The notes beneath the pieces are model-generated. The model saw nothing but the letters and a program-made list of their open reading frames with translations, had not been told where the DNA came from and made no database searches. 64,000 nucleotides of DNA from Ensifer sp. IC4062 (GTDB lineage Bacteria > Pseudomonadota > Alphaproteobacteria > Rhizobiales > Rhizobiaceae), in assembly GCF_020193575.1 (NCBI RefSeq), contig NZ_JADYVD010000029.1, positions 1 through 64,000 on the forward strand. Reading direction: 5' to 3'. Both the position numbers and the translations under genes were made by a program. How positions within the stretch are numbered: position 1 is the first letter of the stretch; every line of letters starts with the position of its first letter. Shown in pieces: positions 44,535 to 53,937 of this stretch.

Positions 44535-45533
44535 TTGACAGTATCCGTTATCATCAAAACCTTGAATGAAGAGAAGCGGATCGCCGCGACAATCGAAAGC
44601 GTGGTTGCGGCGCTAGCAGGCAAAGAGGGCGAAATCATCCTCGCCGACAGCGGGTCGTCCGATCGGACCGTGGAGGTCGCGTCGCAATATCCCGTCACCA
44701 TCGCGCAGATCGTCCCGCCGGCCCTACCAAGCTGTGGTATCGGGCCTCAACTCGGCTTCCAATATTCCCGATATCCGTTCGTCTGCCTGATGGACGGCGA
44801 CATGCTGCTGGATGCTGGATTTCTCGACGAGGCGATCGCCTTCCTCGCGGAAAATCCTTCGGTTGGCGGTGTCACAGGCCATGTGGAGGAGAAGCTCGTT
44901 TCCAACCTGGAATTCGCGCGGCGCGTCAACCGCAACGCGCCGGAGAACCGCATCGGCCCGATCGACCGCATGAACGGGGGCGGCCTTTATCGGCGCACCG
45001 CGATCGAGGACGTTGGCTATCTTTCGGACCGGAATCTTCACGGCTACGAGGAGTTCGATCTCGGTGTGCGGCTTCGAAGCGCCGGATGGGGGCTTCATCG
45101 TCTCGACCGTCGCTTCGTTCAGCACTTCGGTCATACGGTCAATTCCTACCGGCTCCTCGTCCGCCGCTGGAAGAGCAAGTATCTTTATGGCATCGGCGAA
45201 TTGGTGCGGGCTTCCCTAGGCAAGCCCTATTTTCTTCAGGTGCTGCGGGAACTGCCGGAGCTGAAACTATGGGCGCTCGTCTATTTCTGGTGGGTGCTGT
45301 CTCTCGGCCTGATCCTGTTCCTGCCCGACAAAGGCATGGCGACAGCGTCGGTCTCTGCGATGTTTGCGGTCGTTGTACTGTTGGTCAGCCTCAAGAAGGG
45401 CAGCGTCGGCATGGGCCTTTATACGGTTGTTGCCTGGTTTTTCCATGCGGCGGCCTTGCCCGCTGGATTGTTCCGGTCGCGGCAGGAGCCGGGTGCGCCG
45501 ATCGAGAGCAGAATCCTCGACAAATCCGCATGA
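44535..45533 (+). CDS. Family GT2 glycosyltransferase
   Basis: 332 residues from TTG 44535 (GGGGG at 44524-44528), because the fold starts at once with LTVSVIIKTLNEEKRIAATI. Metal-binding region CLMDGDMLLDAGFLDEAIAF (D-x-D) and the acceptor motif GYEEFDLGVRLRSAGWGL (E-D-like) are present. Two C-terminal membrane segments (LVYFWWVLSLGLILFLP and AMFAVVVLLVSL) anchor it. It is coupled to the glycosidase gene by an ATGA overlap. Confidence 0.87.
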   Translation: MTVSVIIKTLNEEKRIAATIESVVAALAGKEGEIILADSGSSDRTVEVASQYPVTIAQIVPPALPSCGIGPQLGFQYSRYPFVCLMDGDMLLDAGFLDEAIAFLAENPSVGGVTGHVEEKLVSNLEFARRVNRNAPENRIGPIDRMNGGGLYRRTAIEDVGYLSDRNLHGYEEFDLGVRLRSAGWGLHRLDRRFVQHFGHTVNSYRLLVRRWKSKYLYGIGELVRASLGKPYFLQVLRELPELKLWALVYFWWVLSLGLILFLPDKGMATASVSAMFAVVVLLVSLKKGSVGMGLYTVVAWFFHAAALPAGLFRSRQEPGAPIESRILDKSA

Positions 45534-47698
45534 ACAGCCGCTTGCTGCTGGCCACCGCAACGGTATTTTTCGGCTGTCTGGCAGCCCACGCCTCCGACCA
45601 ATGGCTGCCGGTCCGGGAAATTTCGCTAGAGGTCCAAGCGGGCAGTCCGCTCGACTTTTCGTCCTTCTTGCCGAACGAGACCATCGATGCGAGGCACCGG
45701 CTGATTGCCGGTCCAAAGGGGCAACTCGCCTTTGCTGACGTGCCGGAAAAACCGGTCCGGATGCTGTGCGCCTCGCTTGCCTGGAGTCCGGCTTCCGGCG
45801 GGTTTCCGGACCATAACGGCGCCGACCGCTATGCTCGGCAACTGGCACGGCATGGCTACAACATCGCGCGGCTGCACTTCACCGATGCGAGCCTGATGTT
45901 CGGCCGGCAGAAGGATTTCGACTTCGATCCGGAGATGCTCGACCGCGTCCACTATTTGCTTGCCGCGCTCAAGCGCAACGGCATCCACTGGATGGTCGAC
46001 GGCCTGTCGTCGCCGCGCGGTGCTTACGGCGGCTACGACGATCGCTGGGACGCCAACGGCAACTTGAAGCTCCTGCTTCATTTCGATGAGGAGGCATTTG
46101 CCCACTGGAAGGCGCTACAGGAGAAATTCCTGGCGCGGGCCAATCCCTATACGGGCATGGCGCCGATCCATGATGACGCTCTGGCGCTGGTGATTCTCGC
46201 CAACGAGAACGGCATCGAGTTCGATGGCGTGGTGCACGATCGCCCCGGCAAGCCGCCCTATGATCCGGTGCTGGTCGCCCCGTTCAACCGTTGGCTTGCG
46301 AAACGCTACAAGTCGACCGAGGCGCTCGCGAATGCCTGGGGTGAACTTGAGGACGACGAGCGGCTCGAGGGAGCCTCCGTGAAATTGCCCGCCGATCGTT
46401 ACGCCGACAGTCCCCGCATGCGCGATCTCCAGGCCTTCATCGCGGACGTCGAGCGATCATCGGCAGAGCGCATGAGCAAGACCCTGCGTGACCTCGGATA
46501 TCGGGGGCTGATCAGCACATACAACAACTGGCCGACGGTGCAGACGAGCTTGAGCAGGCGCGACCTCGATGCCGTGACGATGAATACCTATCACGACTGG
46601 GTCGGCGGCTATTCTCCGGGGAGCTCACTCCTGCAGACAAGCTCGATTGCGGACAGCGCCAACTATGTGCGGATGATCGCCGCCGCGCGCTGGCTCGGAA
46701 AACCCTTCGTCGTCAGCGAATACGATCATCTTTTCTGGAATCGCTACCGTTACGAGGCGGGGCTCGTGATGCCGACCTATGCGGCGCTGCAGGGCTGGGA
46801 TGTCCTCTGCAGGCATGGCCATGGACCGATCGCGCTCGCCTATGGCGAACCCTATTCCCACAAGAAGGCGATGCTCCCTTATGCGATCGCGCTCGATCCC
46901 GTTGCCCGGGCGGGTGAAACGCTCGCGGCGCTCGTCTACCGGCGCGGAGACGTGGCGACCTCGGGGACCACGATCCCCTTCGCGGTGCGCGGCGAGGAAG
47001 ATCTTGGCGAGGATATGCAGGCGCGCGAGCCGGAGCACTTGACCGATCTGGCTTTGGTTGGCCGCATAGGCTTGAAGCACTCCGACCCCTCGCGGCTCGA
47101 CATCGGCGTCGCACAACCGCGGAGCCAGGACAGCGCAAATCTTCTCGCCGAGTTCCGCGACACTGGCATCCTTCCCGCTGACAATGCCACAGATGTCGAA
47201 AGGGGGTTCTACGAAAGCGACACGGGAGAGATCGTGCTGCAGCGCGCCACAGGGCAACTGCGCGTCTCGACCCCATCGACCGAAGCCGCCGCATTTTCCT
47301 CCCTTCGCGACCCGATCGACCTCGGTATTCTGCGGATAGAACGGGCAGATGGGAACGCGCTCGTTGCGCTGTCGGCGCTCAATACGCCTGCAACCCTTGC
47401 CGATAGCCGGCGCTTTCTGCTGATCTTTGCGACTGATGCCCAGAACACGGGCATGATCTTTCGTGACAGCGAAGAAAAGGTCATCGAGGATTTCGGGAGT
47501 TTGCCGGTCCTAATCCGAAAAGGTGAAGTTGACGTGTCGTTGTCGAGAACGGCGCGGAAATGGAAGCTCTCGCCAGTCGCTCTCGATGGCACCCTTCGCC
47601 CCGCGGTTGAAAGCGGGACGGGATCCATCTCCTTTCGCCTTTCGAACGACACTCCCGACGGGCCGACCACCTATTTTCTCCTGGAGCTTGAAGACTAG
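45530..47698 (+). CDS. Exported glycoside hydrolase (clan GH-A-like)
   Basis: 722 residues from ATG 45530. Signal peptide SRLLLATATVFFGCLAAHAS is cleaved near ASD. A TIM-barrel follows (ARHGYNIARLHFTDASL, NGIHWMVDGLSSPRGAYGG, ISTYNNWP). The acid/base candidate is E226 in LANENGIEF and the nucleophile candidate E397 in VVSEYDHLFW, as in GH5/GH42-like retaining enzymes. A C-terminal beta-domain (QRATGQLRVSTPSTEAAAFS) could be a binding module. Coupled to a GT2, it may trim or degrade the exported glycan. Exact GH family not decided. Confidence 0.8.
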   Translation: MNSRLLLATATVFFGCLAAHASDQWLPVREISLEVQAGSPLDFSSFLPNETIDARHRLIAGPKGQLAFADVPEKPVRMLCASLAWSPASGGFPDHNGADRYARQLARHGYNIARLHFTDASLMFGRQKDFDFDPEMLDRVHYLLAALKRNGIHWMVDGLSSPRGAYGGYDDRWDANGNLKLLLHFDEEAFAHWKALQEKFLARANPYTGMAPIHDDALALVILANENGIEFDGVVHDRPGKPPYDPVLVAPFNRWLAKRYKSTEALANAWGELEDDERLEGASVKLPADRYADSPRMRDLQAFIADVERSSAERMSKTLRDLGYRGLISTYNNWPTVQTSLSRRDLDAVTMNTYHDWVGGYSPGSSLLQTSSIADSANYVRMIAAARWLGKPFVVSEYDHLFWNRYRYEAGLVMPTYAALQGWDVLCRHGHGPIALAYGEPYSHKKAMLPYAIALDPVARAGETLAALVYRRGDVATSGTTIPFAVRGEEDLGEDMQAREPEHLTDLALVGRIGLKHSDPSRLDIGVAQPRSQDSANLLAEFRDTGILPADNATDVERGFYESDTGEIVLQRATGQLRVSTPSTEAAAFSSLRDPIDLGILRIERADGNALVALSALNTPATLADSRRFLLIFATDAQNTGMIFRDSEEKVIEDFGSLPVLIRKGEVDVSLSRTARKWKLSPVALDGTLRPAVESGTGSISFRLSNDTPDGPTTYFLLELED

Positions 47699-47755
47699 AA
47701 TCGTGCGCGATTGCTCACCCTTGCAACCAGCGGATGCCCCCACGCATTTTTGCTC

Positions 47756-47786
47756 TTGTACCTCTAGCCACTAGAGGTCGTAGCCT
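47756..47786 (+). promoter_or_regulatory. MerR-type promoter/operator of the heavy-metal ATPase
   Basis: A -35 TTGTAC (47756-47761) and -10 TAGCCT (47781-47786) are separated by 19 bp, the over-long spacer that MerR-family activators bridge. A perfect dyad ACCTCTAG-CCA-CTAGAGGT (47760-47778) fills the spacer, as in CadR/PbrR/ZntR operators. No merR-like gene lies in the window, so the regulator acts in trans. Confidence 0.8.
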
Positions 47787-47813
47787 GCTCTTGAATTTTG
47801 CAAGGAGCAAGGA

Positions 47814-50072
47814 ATGGGTGGCAACGTTCGGGAAAGCAGATATCGCGTCGAGGGCATGGATTGCGCGTCCTGCGCGGCGAAAATCGATACCGCCGTGCGG
47901 CGCGTGGGTGGTGTGCAGGATGTCAGCGTGTCGGTGAGCGCCGGCACAATGACTGTTCGACATGCGGACGGGCACGAAATCGGCCCGGCGATCGTGCGCA
48001 AGGTCAGCGGTCTCGGCTACCGGCTCTCGCCGCTCGCCGGCGCGACGGCCGCTAAGTCATCTGGCGCTGGCGATCATGGCTGCTGCGACCACGCGCATGG
48101 GAACGACCACCATCCGTCAACGGGCGAACTGCCCCACCAGCGTTCCGGTACGGTTCGACCTCGGCTCAGTGAAAGCCATGGTCATGACCATGGATCCTTT
48201 GCTGCCGACCCCTGGTGGAGAACCGGGAAGGGACGGCTTGTCATTGCATGCGGCCTCGCGCTCGCTGTCGCCTACGGTGCCGGCAAGCTTCTTCCCGCCA
48301 CCGAGCCCTGGATTTTCACGCTCGCCATGCTCGTCGGCCTCGTGCCGATCGCAAGACGTGCACTGATGGCAGCACTGGCCGGCACGCCTTTCTCGATCGA
48401 GACGCTGATGACCGTGGCCGCCGTCGGGGCGGTGTTCATCGGCGCCACCGAGGAAGCGGCGATGGTCGTTTTCCTCTTTCTGATCGGCGAGCTTCTGGAG
48501 GGCGTCGCCGCAAGCAAGGCGCGGGCGAGCATCCAGTCGCTGACGGCGCTCGTGCCGAAATCGGCGCTCATCGAGATCGATGGCCGGACAAGCGAGGTTC
48601 TGGCCGAGAGTTTGCCGGTCGGGACGACAATCTTCGTGCGGCCGGGAGACAGAATTCCCGCGGACGGCGCGATCGTTTCCGGCGAAAGCATGGTCGACGA
48701 AGCGCCGGTGACCGGGGAAAGCACGCCCGTTCGCAAGGAAGAGGGCGACAGCGTATTCGCCGGCACCGTCAATGGCGACGGCGCGCTGCGTGTGCGCGTC
48801 ACTGCCGCTTCTGCCGACAATACCATTGCGCGCGTCATCCGGCTGGTCGAGGAAGCGCAGGAGATGAAGGCGCCGACGGAGCGTTTCATCGATCGCTTCT
48901 CCCGTTACTACACGCCGGCAGTCGTGATCGTCGCCGCCTTGGTTGCGGTGGTGCCGCCGCTCCTCTGGGGTGCGGCCTGGAGCGATTGGATCTACAAGGG
49001 ACTCGCGATCCTGCTAATCGGTTGCCCCTGCGCGCTGGTGATCTCGACACCGGCGGCGATTGCCGCGAGCCTCTCGGCGGGGGCGCGACGCGGCCTCTTA
49101 ATGAAGGGCGGCGCCGTCCTCGAAAGCATGGGCCGGATCACCGCTGCCGCCTTCGACAAGACCGGTACGCTTACCGAAGGCAAACCGAAGGTCACCGATG
49201 TCGTCGGCTTCGGCGTGGCAGAAGCGGATATCCTTCGCTATGCGGCCGCGCTCGAGCAGGGGTCCAGTCATCCGCTTGCGCTGGCTATCCGTACCCGCGC
49301 CGATGCGGATGGGCTGCTGCTGCCCCCGGTCGCAAGCGCCAAGGCGATCGGCGGCAAGGGTATCGAGGGCTCGGTCGACGGGGTCGAGCTTTTCCTCGGC
49401 TCGCCGCAGGCGGCCGACGAGCGCATGCTCCTCTCCCCGGCTGACAAGGATCGGGTCGCCGCCCTGCACGACGAGGGGAAGACGGTTTCCGTGCTGCTCG
49501 TCGGCGACCGGGTCGCCGGAGCTCTGGCGATGCGTGACGGGCCGCGCGTCGACACGGCGAAGGGCATCAAGGCGCTGAGCGATGCCGGCATCCGTGTCGT
49601 CATGCTAACCGGCGACAACCGCCGCACGGCTGAGGCGATCGGCCGCCCGCTTGGAATGGAAGTCCATGCCGGACTCCTACCGGAGGACAAGCAGCGCATC
49701 GTTGCCACCCTCAAGGCCGAAGGGCTGAAGGTTGCCAAGATCGGTGACGGTATCAATGACGCGCCAGCGCTGGCGGCAGCCGATGTCGGCATTGCCATGG
49801 GCGGTGGAACGGATGTTGCTCTTGAAACCGCCGACGCCGCCTCTTTGCATGCGCGCGTTTCCGACATCGCCGCTATGGTCAGGCTTTCGCGGGCGACTAT
49901 GCGCAACATTCATCAGAACATCGGAATGGCGCTGGGGCTCAAAGCCGTCTTCCTCGTCACGACCGTCGCCGGCGTCACCGGCCTCTGGCCAGCGATCCTG
50001 GCGGATACCGGCGCCACCGTCCTGGTGACGATCAACGCATTGCGGCTGTTGCAGCCGCCGTCCTCAACGTGA
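47814..50072 (+). CDS. zntA: Zn/Cd/Pb-exporting P1B-type ATPase
   Basis: 752 residues from ATG 47814 (AAGGAGC upstream). The N-terminal metal-binding domain has MDCASCAAKID (CxxC). It is followed by a His/Cys-rich linker (residues about 88-130, GCCDHAHGNDHHPS and SESHGHDHGSF) that could hold extra metal. ATPase core motifs: VTGESTPV (actuator), IGCPCALVIST (membrane CPC metal site), AFDKTGTLTEG (phosphorylated Asp), GGKGIEG and MLTGDNRRTAE, and GDGINDAPALA. It exports divalent soft metals from the cytoplasm. The CPC motif with the His-rich N terminus points to Zn/Cd/Pb more than Cu. Confidence 0.93.
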   Translation: MGGNVRESRYRVEGMDCASCAAKIDTAVRRVGGVQDVSVSVSAGTMTVRHADGHEIGPAIVRKVSGLGYRLSPLAGATAAKSSGAGDHGCCDHAHGNDHHPSTGELPHQRSGTVRPRLSESHGHDHGSFAADPWWRTGKGRLVIACGLALAVAYGAGKLLPATEPWIFTLAMLVGLVPIARRALMAALAGTPFSIETLMTVAAVGAVFIGATEEAAMVVFLFLIGELLEGVAASKARASIQSLTALVPKSALIEIDGRTSEVLAESLPVGTTIFVRPGDRIPADGAIVSGESMVDEAPVTGESTPVRKEEGDSVFAGTVNGDGALRVRVTAASADNTIARVIRLVEEAQEMKAPTERFIDRFSRYYTPAVVIVAALVAVVPPLLWGAAWSDWIYKGLAILLIGCPCALVISTPAAIAASLSAGARRGLLMKGGAVLESMGRITAAAFDKTGTLTEGKPKVTDVVGFGVAEADILRYAAALEQGSSHPLALAIRTRADADGLLLPPVASAKAIGGKGIEGSVDGVELFLGSPQAADERMLLSPADKDRVAALHDEGKTVSVLLVGDRVAGALAMRDGPRVDTAKGIKALSDAGIRVVMLTGDNRRTAEAIGRPLGMEVHAGLLPEDKQRIVATLKAEGLKVAKIGDGINDAPALAAADVGIAMGGGTDVALETADAASLHARVSDIAAMVRLSRATMRNIHQNIGMALGLKAVFLVTTVAGVTGLWPAILADTGATVLVTINALRLLQPPSST

Positions 50073-50079
50073 AGAATGG

Positions 50080-50106
50080 GATTGTCGCCGTTTTGCGGCG
50101 ACAATC
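50080..50106 (+). terminator. Hairpin after zntA
   Basis: A perfect 11-bp stem GATTGTCGCCG / CGGCGACAATC around a 5-nt TTTTG loop, 7 bases after the stop. No T run follows, but it separates zntA from the nucleoside-transport genes. Confidence 0.65.
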
Positions 50107-50293
50107 GCCTGATACGGCTGTGTATATTCACGCTGGACTCTCACCAGCGATCCGGTGAGAGTATAAGGAGATCGCGATCGAGGGCTTTCGCGCCCAAAAA
50201 TCGATGATAAACTTATACCAAATGGTAAAAAAATTGCCGGCACGGTTTGGGATGAAAACCGAAGCAGGCAAGATTGGGGATCGCAGGGCCAAT

Positions 50294-51829
50294 ATGGATA
50301 ATATTGCCATCGAGTTGCGTGGGATCGACAAGAGTTTCGGCCCCGTCCACGCCAATAAGAATATCAATCTCAAGGTTCGCAAAGGCACGATTCACGGCAT
50401 TATCGGGGAGAACGGCGCCGGTAAGTCGACCTTGATGTCGATCCTCTATGGCTTCTATCAGGCCGATAGCGGCGAGATCATCGTCGATGGGCGGCCGATT
50501 ACGATCCGCGACCCGAATGCGGCAATCTCCGCCGGCATCGGCATGGTGCACCAGCATTTCATGCTGGTCGAGAACTTCACCGTGCTCGAAAACGTCATGC
50601 TCGGTGCCGAGGACAGCCAGATCCTCAACAAGGGCATCGCCAAGGCGCGGCAAGAGCTGAAGCGGCTGGAGAAGGAATATGCGCTCGAGGTCAATCCCGA
50701 TGCGCTGATCGAGGAACTGCCGGTCGGTCTCCAGCAGCGTGTGGAAATCCTGAAGGCGCTCTACCGCAAGGCCGATATCCTGATCCTCGACGAGCCGACC
50801 GGCGTGCTGACGCCGGCCGAGGCCGATCATCTCTTCCGCATCCTCGGGCAGCTCAAGGCCCAGGGAAAGACGATCATCCTCATCACGCACAAGCTGCGTG
50901 AGATCATGGCGATCACCGACGAGGTTTCGGTGATGCGTCGCGGCGAGATGGTTGCGACCCGTACGACCGGCGAGACGTCAGTCGAAGAACTCGCGGAACT
51001 CATGGTTGGCCGTCGCGTGCTGTTGCGCGTCCAGAAGGGCGAGGGCACACCCGGCGACGTGAAGCTTTCGGTTCAGGGTTTGACGGTCAAGGACAGCCGC
51101 GGCGTGACCATGGTCGACGACGTCACGTTCGACGTACGGGCGGGCGAGATCGTCGGCATTGCCGGCGTTGCGGGCAATGGCCAATCGGAACTGCTCGAAG
51201 CGATCGCCGGCATCCGCAAGGCGACCACCGGAACGGTACTGCTCAACGGCGAGTCCGTCGACGTGACGGGCCATAGGGATCCCGCCGCGCTCAGAGCTCG
51301 CGGGCTGGCCCACGTGCCGGAGGATCGCCATCATGTCGGTCTCGTGCTGAAGTTCGAGGAGAGCGAGAACGCCATTCTTGGCTACCACAACGACCCGCGC
51401 TACCTGAACGGCGTCTTCCTGAACATCGACGCGATCCGCAAGGATGCCGAGGAGAAGATCGCCAAATACGACATCCGCCCGCCGAACGCGCGGTTAAAGA
51501 CAGCCAATTTCTCCGGCGGCAATCAGCAGAAGATCGTGCTGGCGCGCGAAATGGAGCGCGGACCGGACGTACTGATCATCGGCCAGCCGACCCGCGGCGT
51601 CGACGTCGGCGCCATCGAATTCATCCACAAGCGGATCATTGAGATGCGCGACCAGGGCAAGGCCGTCCTGCTCGTCTCCGTCGAACTCGATGAGATCCGC
51701 GCGCTTTCCGACCGCATTCTCGTGATGTTCGCCGGGCGTGTCGTCGGCGAGCGCAGCCCCGATGCGACCGAGGGCGAACTCGGCCTCTTGATGGCCGGTG
51801 TCGAAGGTCGCAAGGAGGCCGCAGAATGA
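50294..51829 (+). CDS. Nucleoside/simple-sugar ABC importer ATPase (two-domain)
   Basis: 511 residues from ATG 50294; upstream in-frame starts exist but the family usually begins right before IAIELRGIDKSFGPVHANKN. First nucleotide-binding half: Walker A GENGAGKST, signature LPVGLQQRVEILKAL, Walker B ILILDEPTGVLTP. Second half: degenerate Walker A GVAGNGQSEL, signature NFSGGNQQKIVLARE. This matches the two-domain ATPases paired with BmpA-type lipoproteins (ribonucleoside/guanosine uptake). The stop overlaps the permease start (ATGA). Confidence 0.9.
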   Translation: MDNIAIELRGIDKSFGPVHANKNINLKVRKGTIHGIIGENGAGKSTLMSILYGFYQADSGEIIVDGRPITIRDPNAAISAGIGMVHQHFMLVENFTVLENVMLGAEDSQILNKGIAKARQELKRLEKEYALEVNPDALIEELPVGLQQRVEILKALYRKADILILDEPTGVLTPAEADHLFRILGQLKAQGKTIILITHKLREIMAITDEVSVMRRGEMVATRTTGETSVEELAELMVGRRVLLRVQKGEGTPGDVKLSVQGLTVKDSRGVTMVDDVTFDVRAGEIVGIAGVAGNGQSELLEAIAGIRKATTGTVLLNGESVDVTGHRDPAALRARGLAHVPEDRHHVGLVLKFEESENAILGYHNDPRYLNGVFLNIDAIRKDAEEKIAKYDIRPPNARLKTANFSGGNQQKIVLAREMERGPDVLIIGQPTRGVDVGAIEFIHKRIIEMRDQGKAVLLVSVELDEIRALSDRILVMFAGRVVGERSPDATEGELGLLMAGVEGRKEAAE

Positions 51830-52959
51830 GCACCCCTTACGCAAAGCTTCCGGGCTGGGTCGAATACGGTCTGGTCCCGCTGATCAATCTTGCCGTCGCC
51901 TTCATCGTCGCCGGACTTGTCGTCTTGCTCGTCGGCGAGAATCCATTCGAGGCCGCCTATCACCTGATCAACGGCGCCTTCGGTCGCGGCGAATATATCG
52001 GCTTCACGCTCTACTATGCGACGACCTTCATCTTTACCGGTCTTGCCGTCGCCGTGGCGTTCCACTGCGGGCTCTTCAATATCGGCGGCGAGGGGCAAGC
52101 ATATGTCGGCGGCATCGGGGTGGCGCTCGCCTGCCTCTGGTTGGATCAGACCATGCCCTGGTATGTGGTCTTCCCGATCGCGATCGTTGGTTCGGCCTTC
52201 TTTGGCGCGCTCTGGGCGTTCCTGCCCGGCTGGCTGCAGGCCAAGCGCGGCAGCCATATCGTCATCACCACCATCATGTTCAACTTCATTGCCTCGAGTC
52301 TGATGGTCTACTTGCTGACGCGCGTCCTGAAGCCGCTCGGCTCGATGGCGCCGCAGACGCGCACTTTCGCCGAGGGCGGGCAACTGCCGAAACTCGACTG
52401 GCTTTTGTCGATCTTCGGACTGAACATCGGTACGGCGCCGTTCAACATTTCCTTCCTGCTGGCGCTGGTGGCGGCCTTTGCTGTCTGGGTGCTGATCTGG
52501 CGCACGAAGCTCGGCTACGAGATGCGGACCATGGGCCACAGCCCGTCCGCCGCGCGCTATGCCGGCATCCGCGAAAGTCGCATCACGGTCATCGCCATGA
52601 TGATCTCGGGCGGGCTTGCCGGCATGATGGCGCTGAACCCGATCATGGGCGAACAATTCCGCATGCAACTCGATTTCGTCCAGGGGGCAGGCTTCGTCGG
52701 TATCGCCGTGGCGCTGATGGGCCGCTCCCATCCGGGCGGCATCATTCCTGCCGCCATCCTCTTCGGCGTCCTTTATCAGGGCGGGGCGGAAATCGCTTTC
52801 GAAATGCCGTCGATCTCACGCGACATGATCGTCATCATCCAAGGCCTCGTCATCCTCTTTGCCGGTGCGCTCGAAAACATGTTCCGCCCTGCGATTACCC
52901 GTGTCTTCGCGATGCGGGGCCAGCGCGCGGCCGCTGTCGTCCAGACAAAGGGAGCCTGA
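51826..52959 (+). CDS. Nucleoside ABC permease 1
   Basis: 377 residues from ATG 51826. About ten membrane segments, for example LINLAVAFIVAGLVVLLVGE, MVYLLTRVLKPLG and ISFLLALVAAFAVWVLIW. The motif YEMRTMGHSPSAARYAGI is the coupling loop of the RbsC/YufP class. It should work with permease 2 and the ATPase to import nucleosides. Confidence 0.9.
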   Translation: MSTPYAKLPGWVEYGLVPLINLAVAFIVAGLVVLLVGENPFEAAYHLINGAFGRGEYIGFTLYYATTFIFTGLAVAVAFHCGLFNIGGEGQAYVGGIGVALACLWLDQTMPWYVVFPIAIVGSAFFGALWAFLPGWLQAKRGSHIVITTIMFNFIASSLMVYLLTRVLKPLGSMAPQTRTFAEGGQLPKLDWLLSIFGLNIGTAPFNISFLLALVAAFAVWVLIWRTKLGYEMRTMGHSPSAARYAGIRESRITVIAMMISGGLAGMMALNPIMGEQFRMQLDFVQGAGFVGIAVALMGRSHPGGIIPAAILFGVLYQGGAEIAFEMPSISRDMIVIIQGLVILFAGALENMFRPAITRVFAMRGQRAAAVVQTKGA

Positions 52960-52963
52960 AGCC

Positions 52964-53935
52964 ATGGATTTCTTCCACGTCCTCGTCGTGCTCCTGGAAT
53001 CGACGATCCGGGTCTCCGTGCCGCTGGTCTTTGCGGCGCTTGCCGGGCTCTTCACCGAGCGGGCCGGCGTCTTCGATATCGGTCTCGAAGGCAAGATGCT
53101 CGGTGCTGCCTTCGCCGCCGGCGCCGCCGCGGCCGTGACCCAATCGGTCTGGATCGGCCTTATCGCCGCGATCCTGATCTCAGTGCTCCTGTCGCTCGTC
53201 CACGGTTATGCCTCGATTACCCAGCGTGGCAACCAGATCGTCTCGGGTGTCGCGATCAATTTCATCGTCGCCGGTTCCACCGTGATCCTTGGCGAGGCCT
53301 GGTTCCGCCAGGGCGGCCGCACGCCCGCACTTGCCGAGGGCGCCAGATTCCAGATCGTCAATTTCCCCGGCGCCGACGCGGCGCGGGAAGTGCCGATCCT
53401 CGGGCCGATCTATGCGGACCTGCTCTCCGGCCATTTTCTGCTCACTTATCTTGCCTTCGCCATGGTGCCGATAAGCTGGTGGATCCTCTATCGCATGCGT
53501 TTCGGCCTGAGGCTGCGCGCCGTCGGCGAGAATCCGGGCGCAGTCGACACGGCAGGCATATCGGTGATCTGGCTGCGCTACCGCGCGGTCATCTGCTGCG
53601 GCATTCTCTGCGGCTTTGCCGGCGCCTACCTGTCGCTCGCCATGACGGCCGGTTTCGTCAAGGGCATGACGGCAGGTAAGGGCTACATCGCGCTGGCGGC
53701 CTTGATCTTCGCCAAGTGGCGACCCAAGAACGTCATGCTCGCCTGCCTGCTCTTCGGTTTCCTCGATGCCCTTGCCATCCGTCTGCAAGGCACACCCCTG
53801 CCGCTCGTCGGCCAGGTACCGGTGCAGTTGATGCAGGCGTTGCCTTACATTCTGACGGTCATCCTGCTTGCCGGCTTTATCGGCAAGGCGATACCGCCCA
53901 AGGCGGGCGGCGTACCTTACGTGAAGGAGCGCTAA
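52964..53935 (+). CDS. Nucleoside ABC permease 2
   Basis: 323 residues from ATG 52964 (GGGAGCC upstream, 5 bases after the preceding stop). Membrane segments include FAALAGLFTERAGVFDIGLE and AVICCGILCGFAGAYLSLAM. The coupling loop reads RLRAVGENPGAVDTAGISV. It forms a heterodimer with permease 1. The window has no solute-binding lipoprotein for this transporter. Confidence 0.9.
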   Translation: MDFFHVLVVLLESTIRVSVPLVFAALAGLFTERAGVFDIGLEGKMLGAAFAAGAAAAVTQSVWIGLIAAILISVLLSLVHGYASITQRGNQIVSGVAINFIVAGSTVILGEAWFRQGGRTPALAEGARFQIVNFPGADAAREVPILGPIYADLLSGHFLLTYLAFAMVPISWWILYRMRFGLRLRAVGENPGAVDTAGISVIWLRYRAVICCGILCGFAGAYLSLAMTAGFVKGMTAGKGYIALAALIFAKWRPKNVMLACLLFGFLDALAIRLQGTPLPLVGQVPVQLMQALPYILTVILLAGFIGKAIPPKAGGVPYVKER

Positions 53936-53937
53936 CC

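Noticed and set aside
48215..49444. A 409-residue + frame inside zntA
   Set aside because: Out-of-frame shadow of the ATPase, very rich in Arg and Gly.
51798..53138. A long + frame overlapping the nucleoside permeases
   Set aside because: Arg/His-rich shadow translation of the two real permease genes in another frame; no motif.
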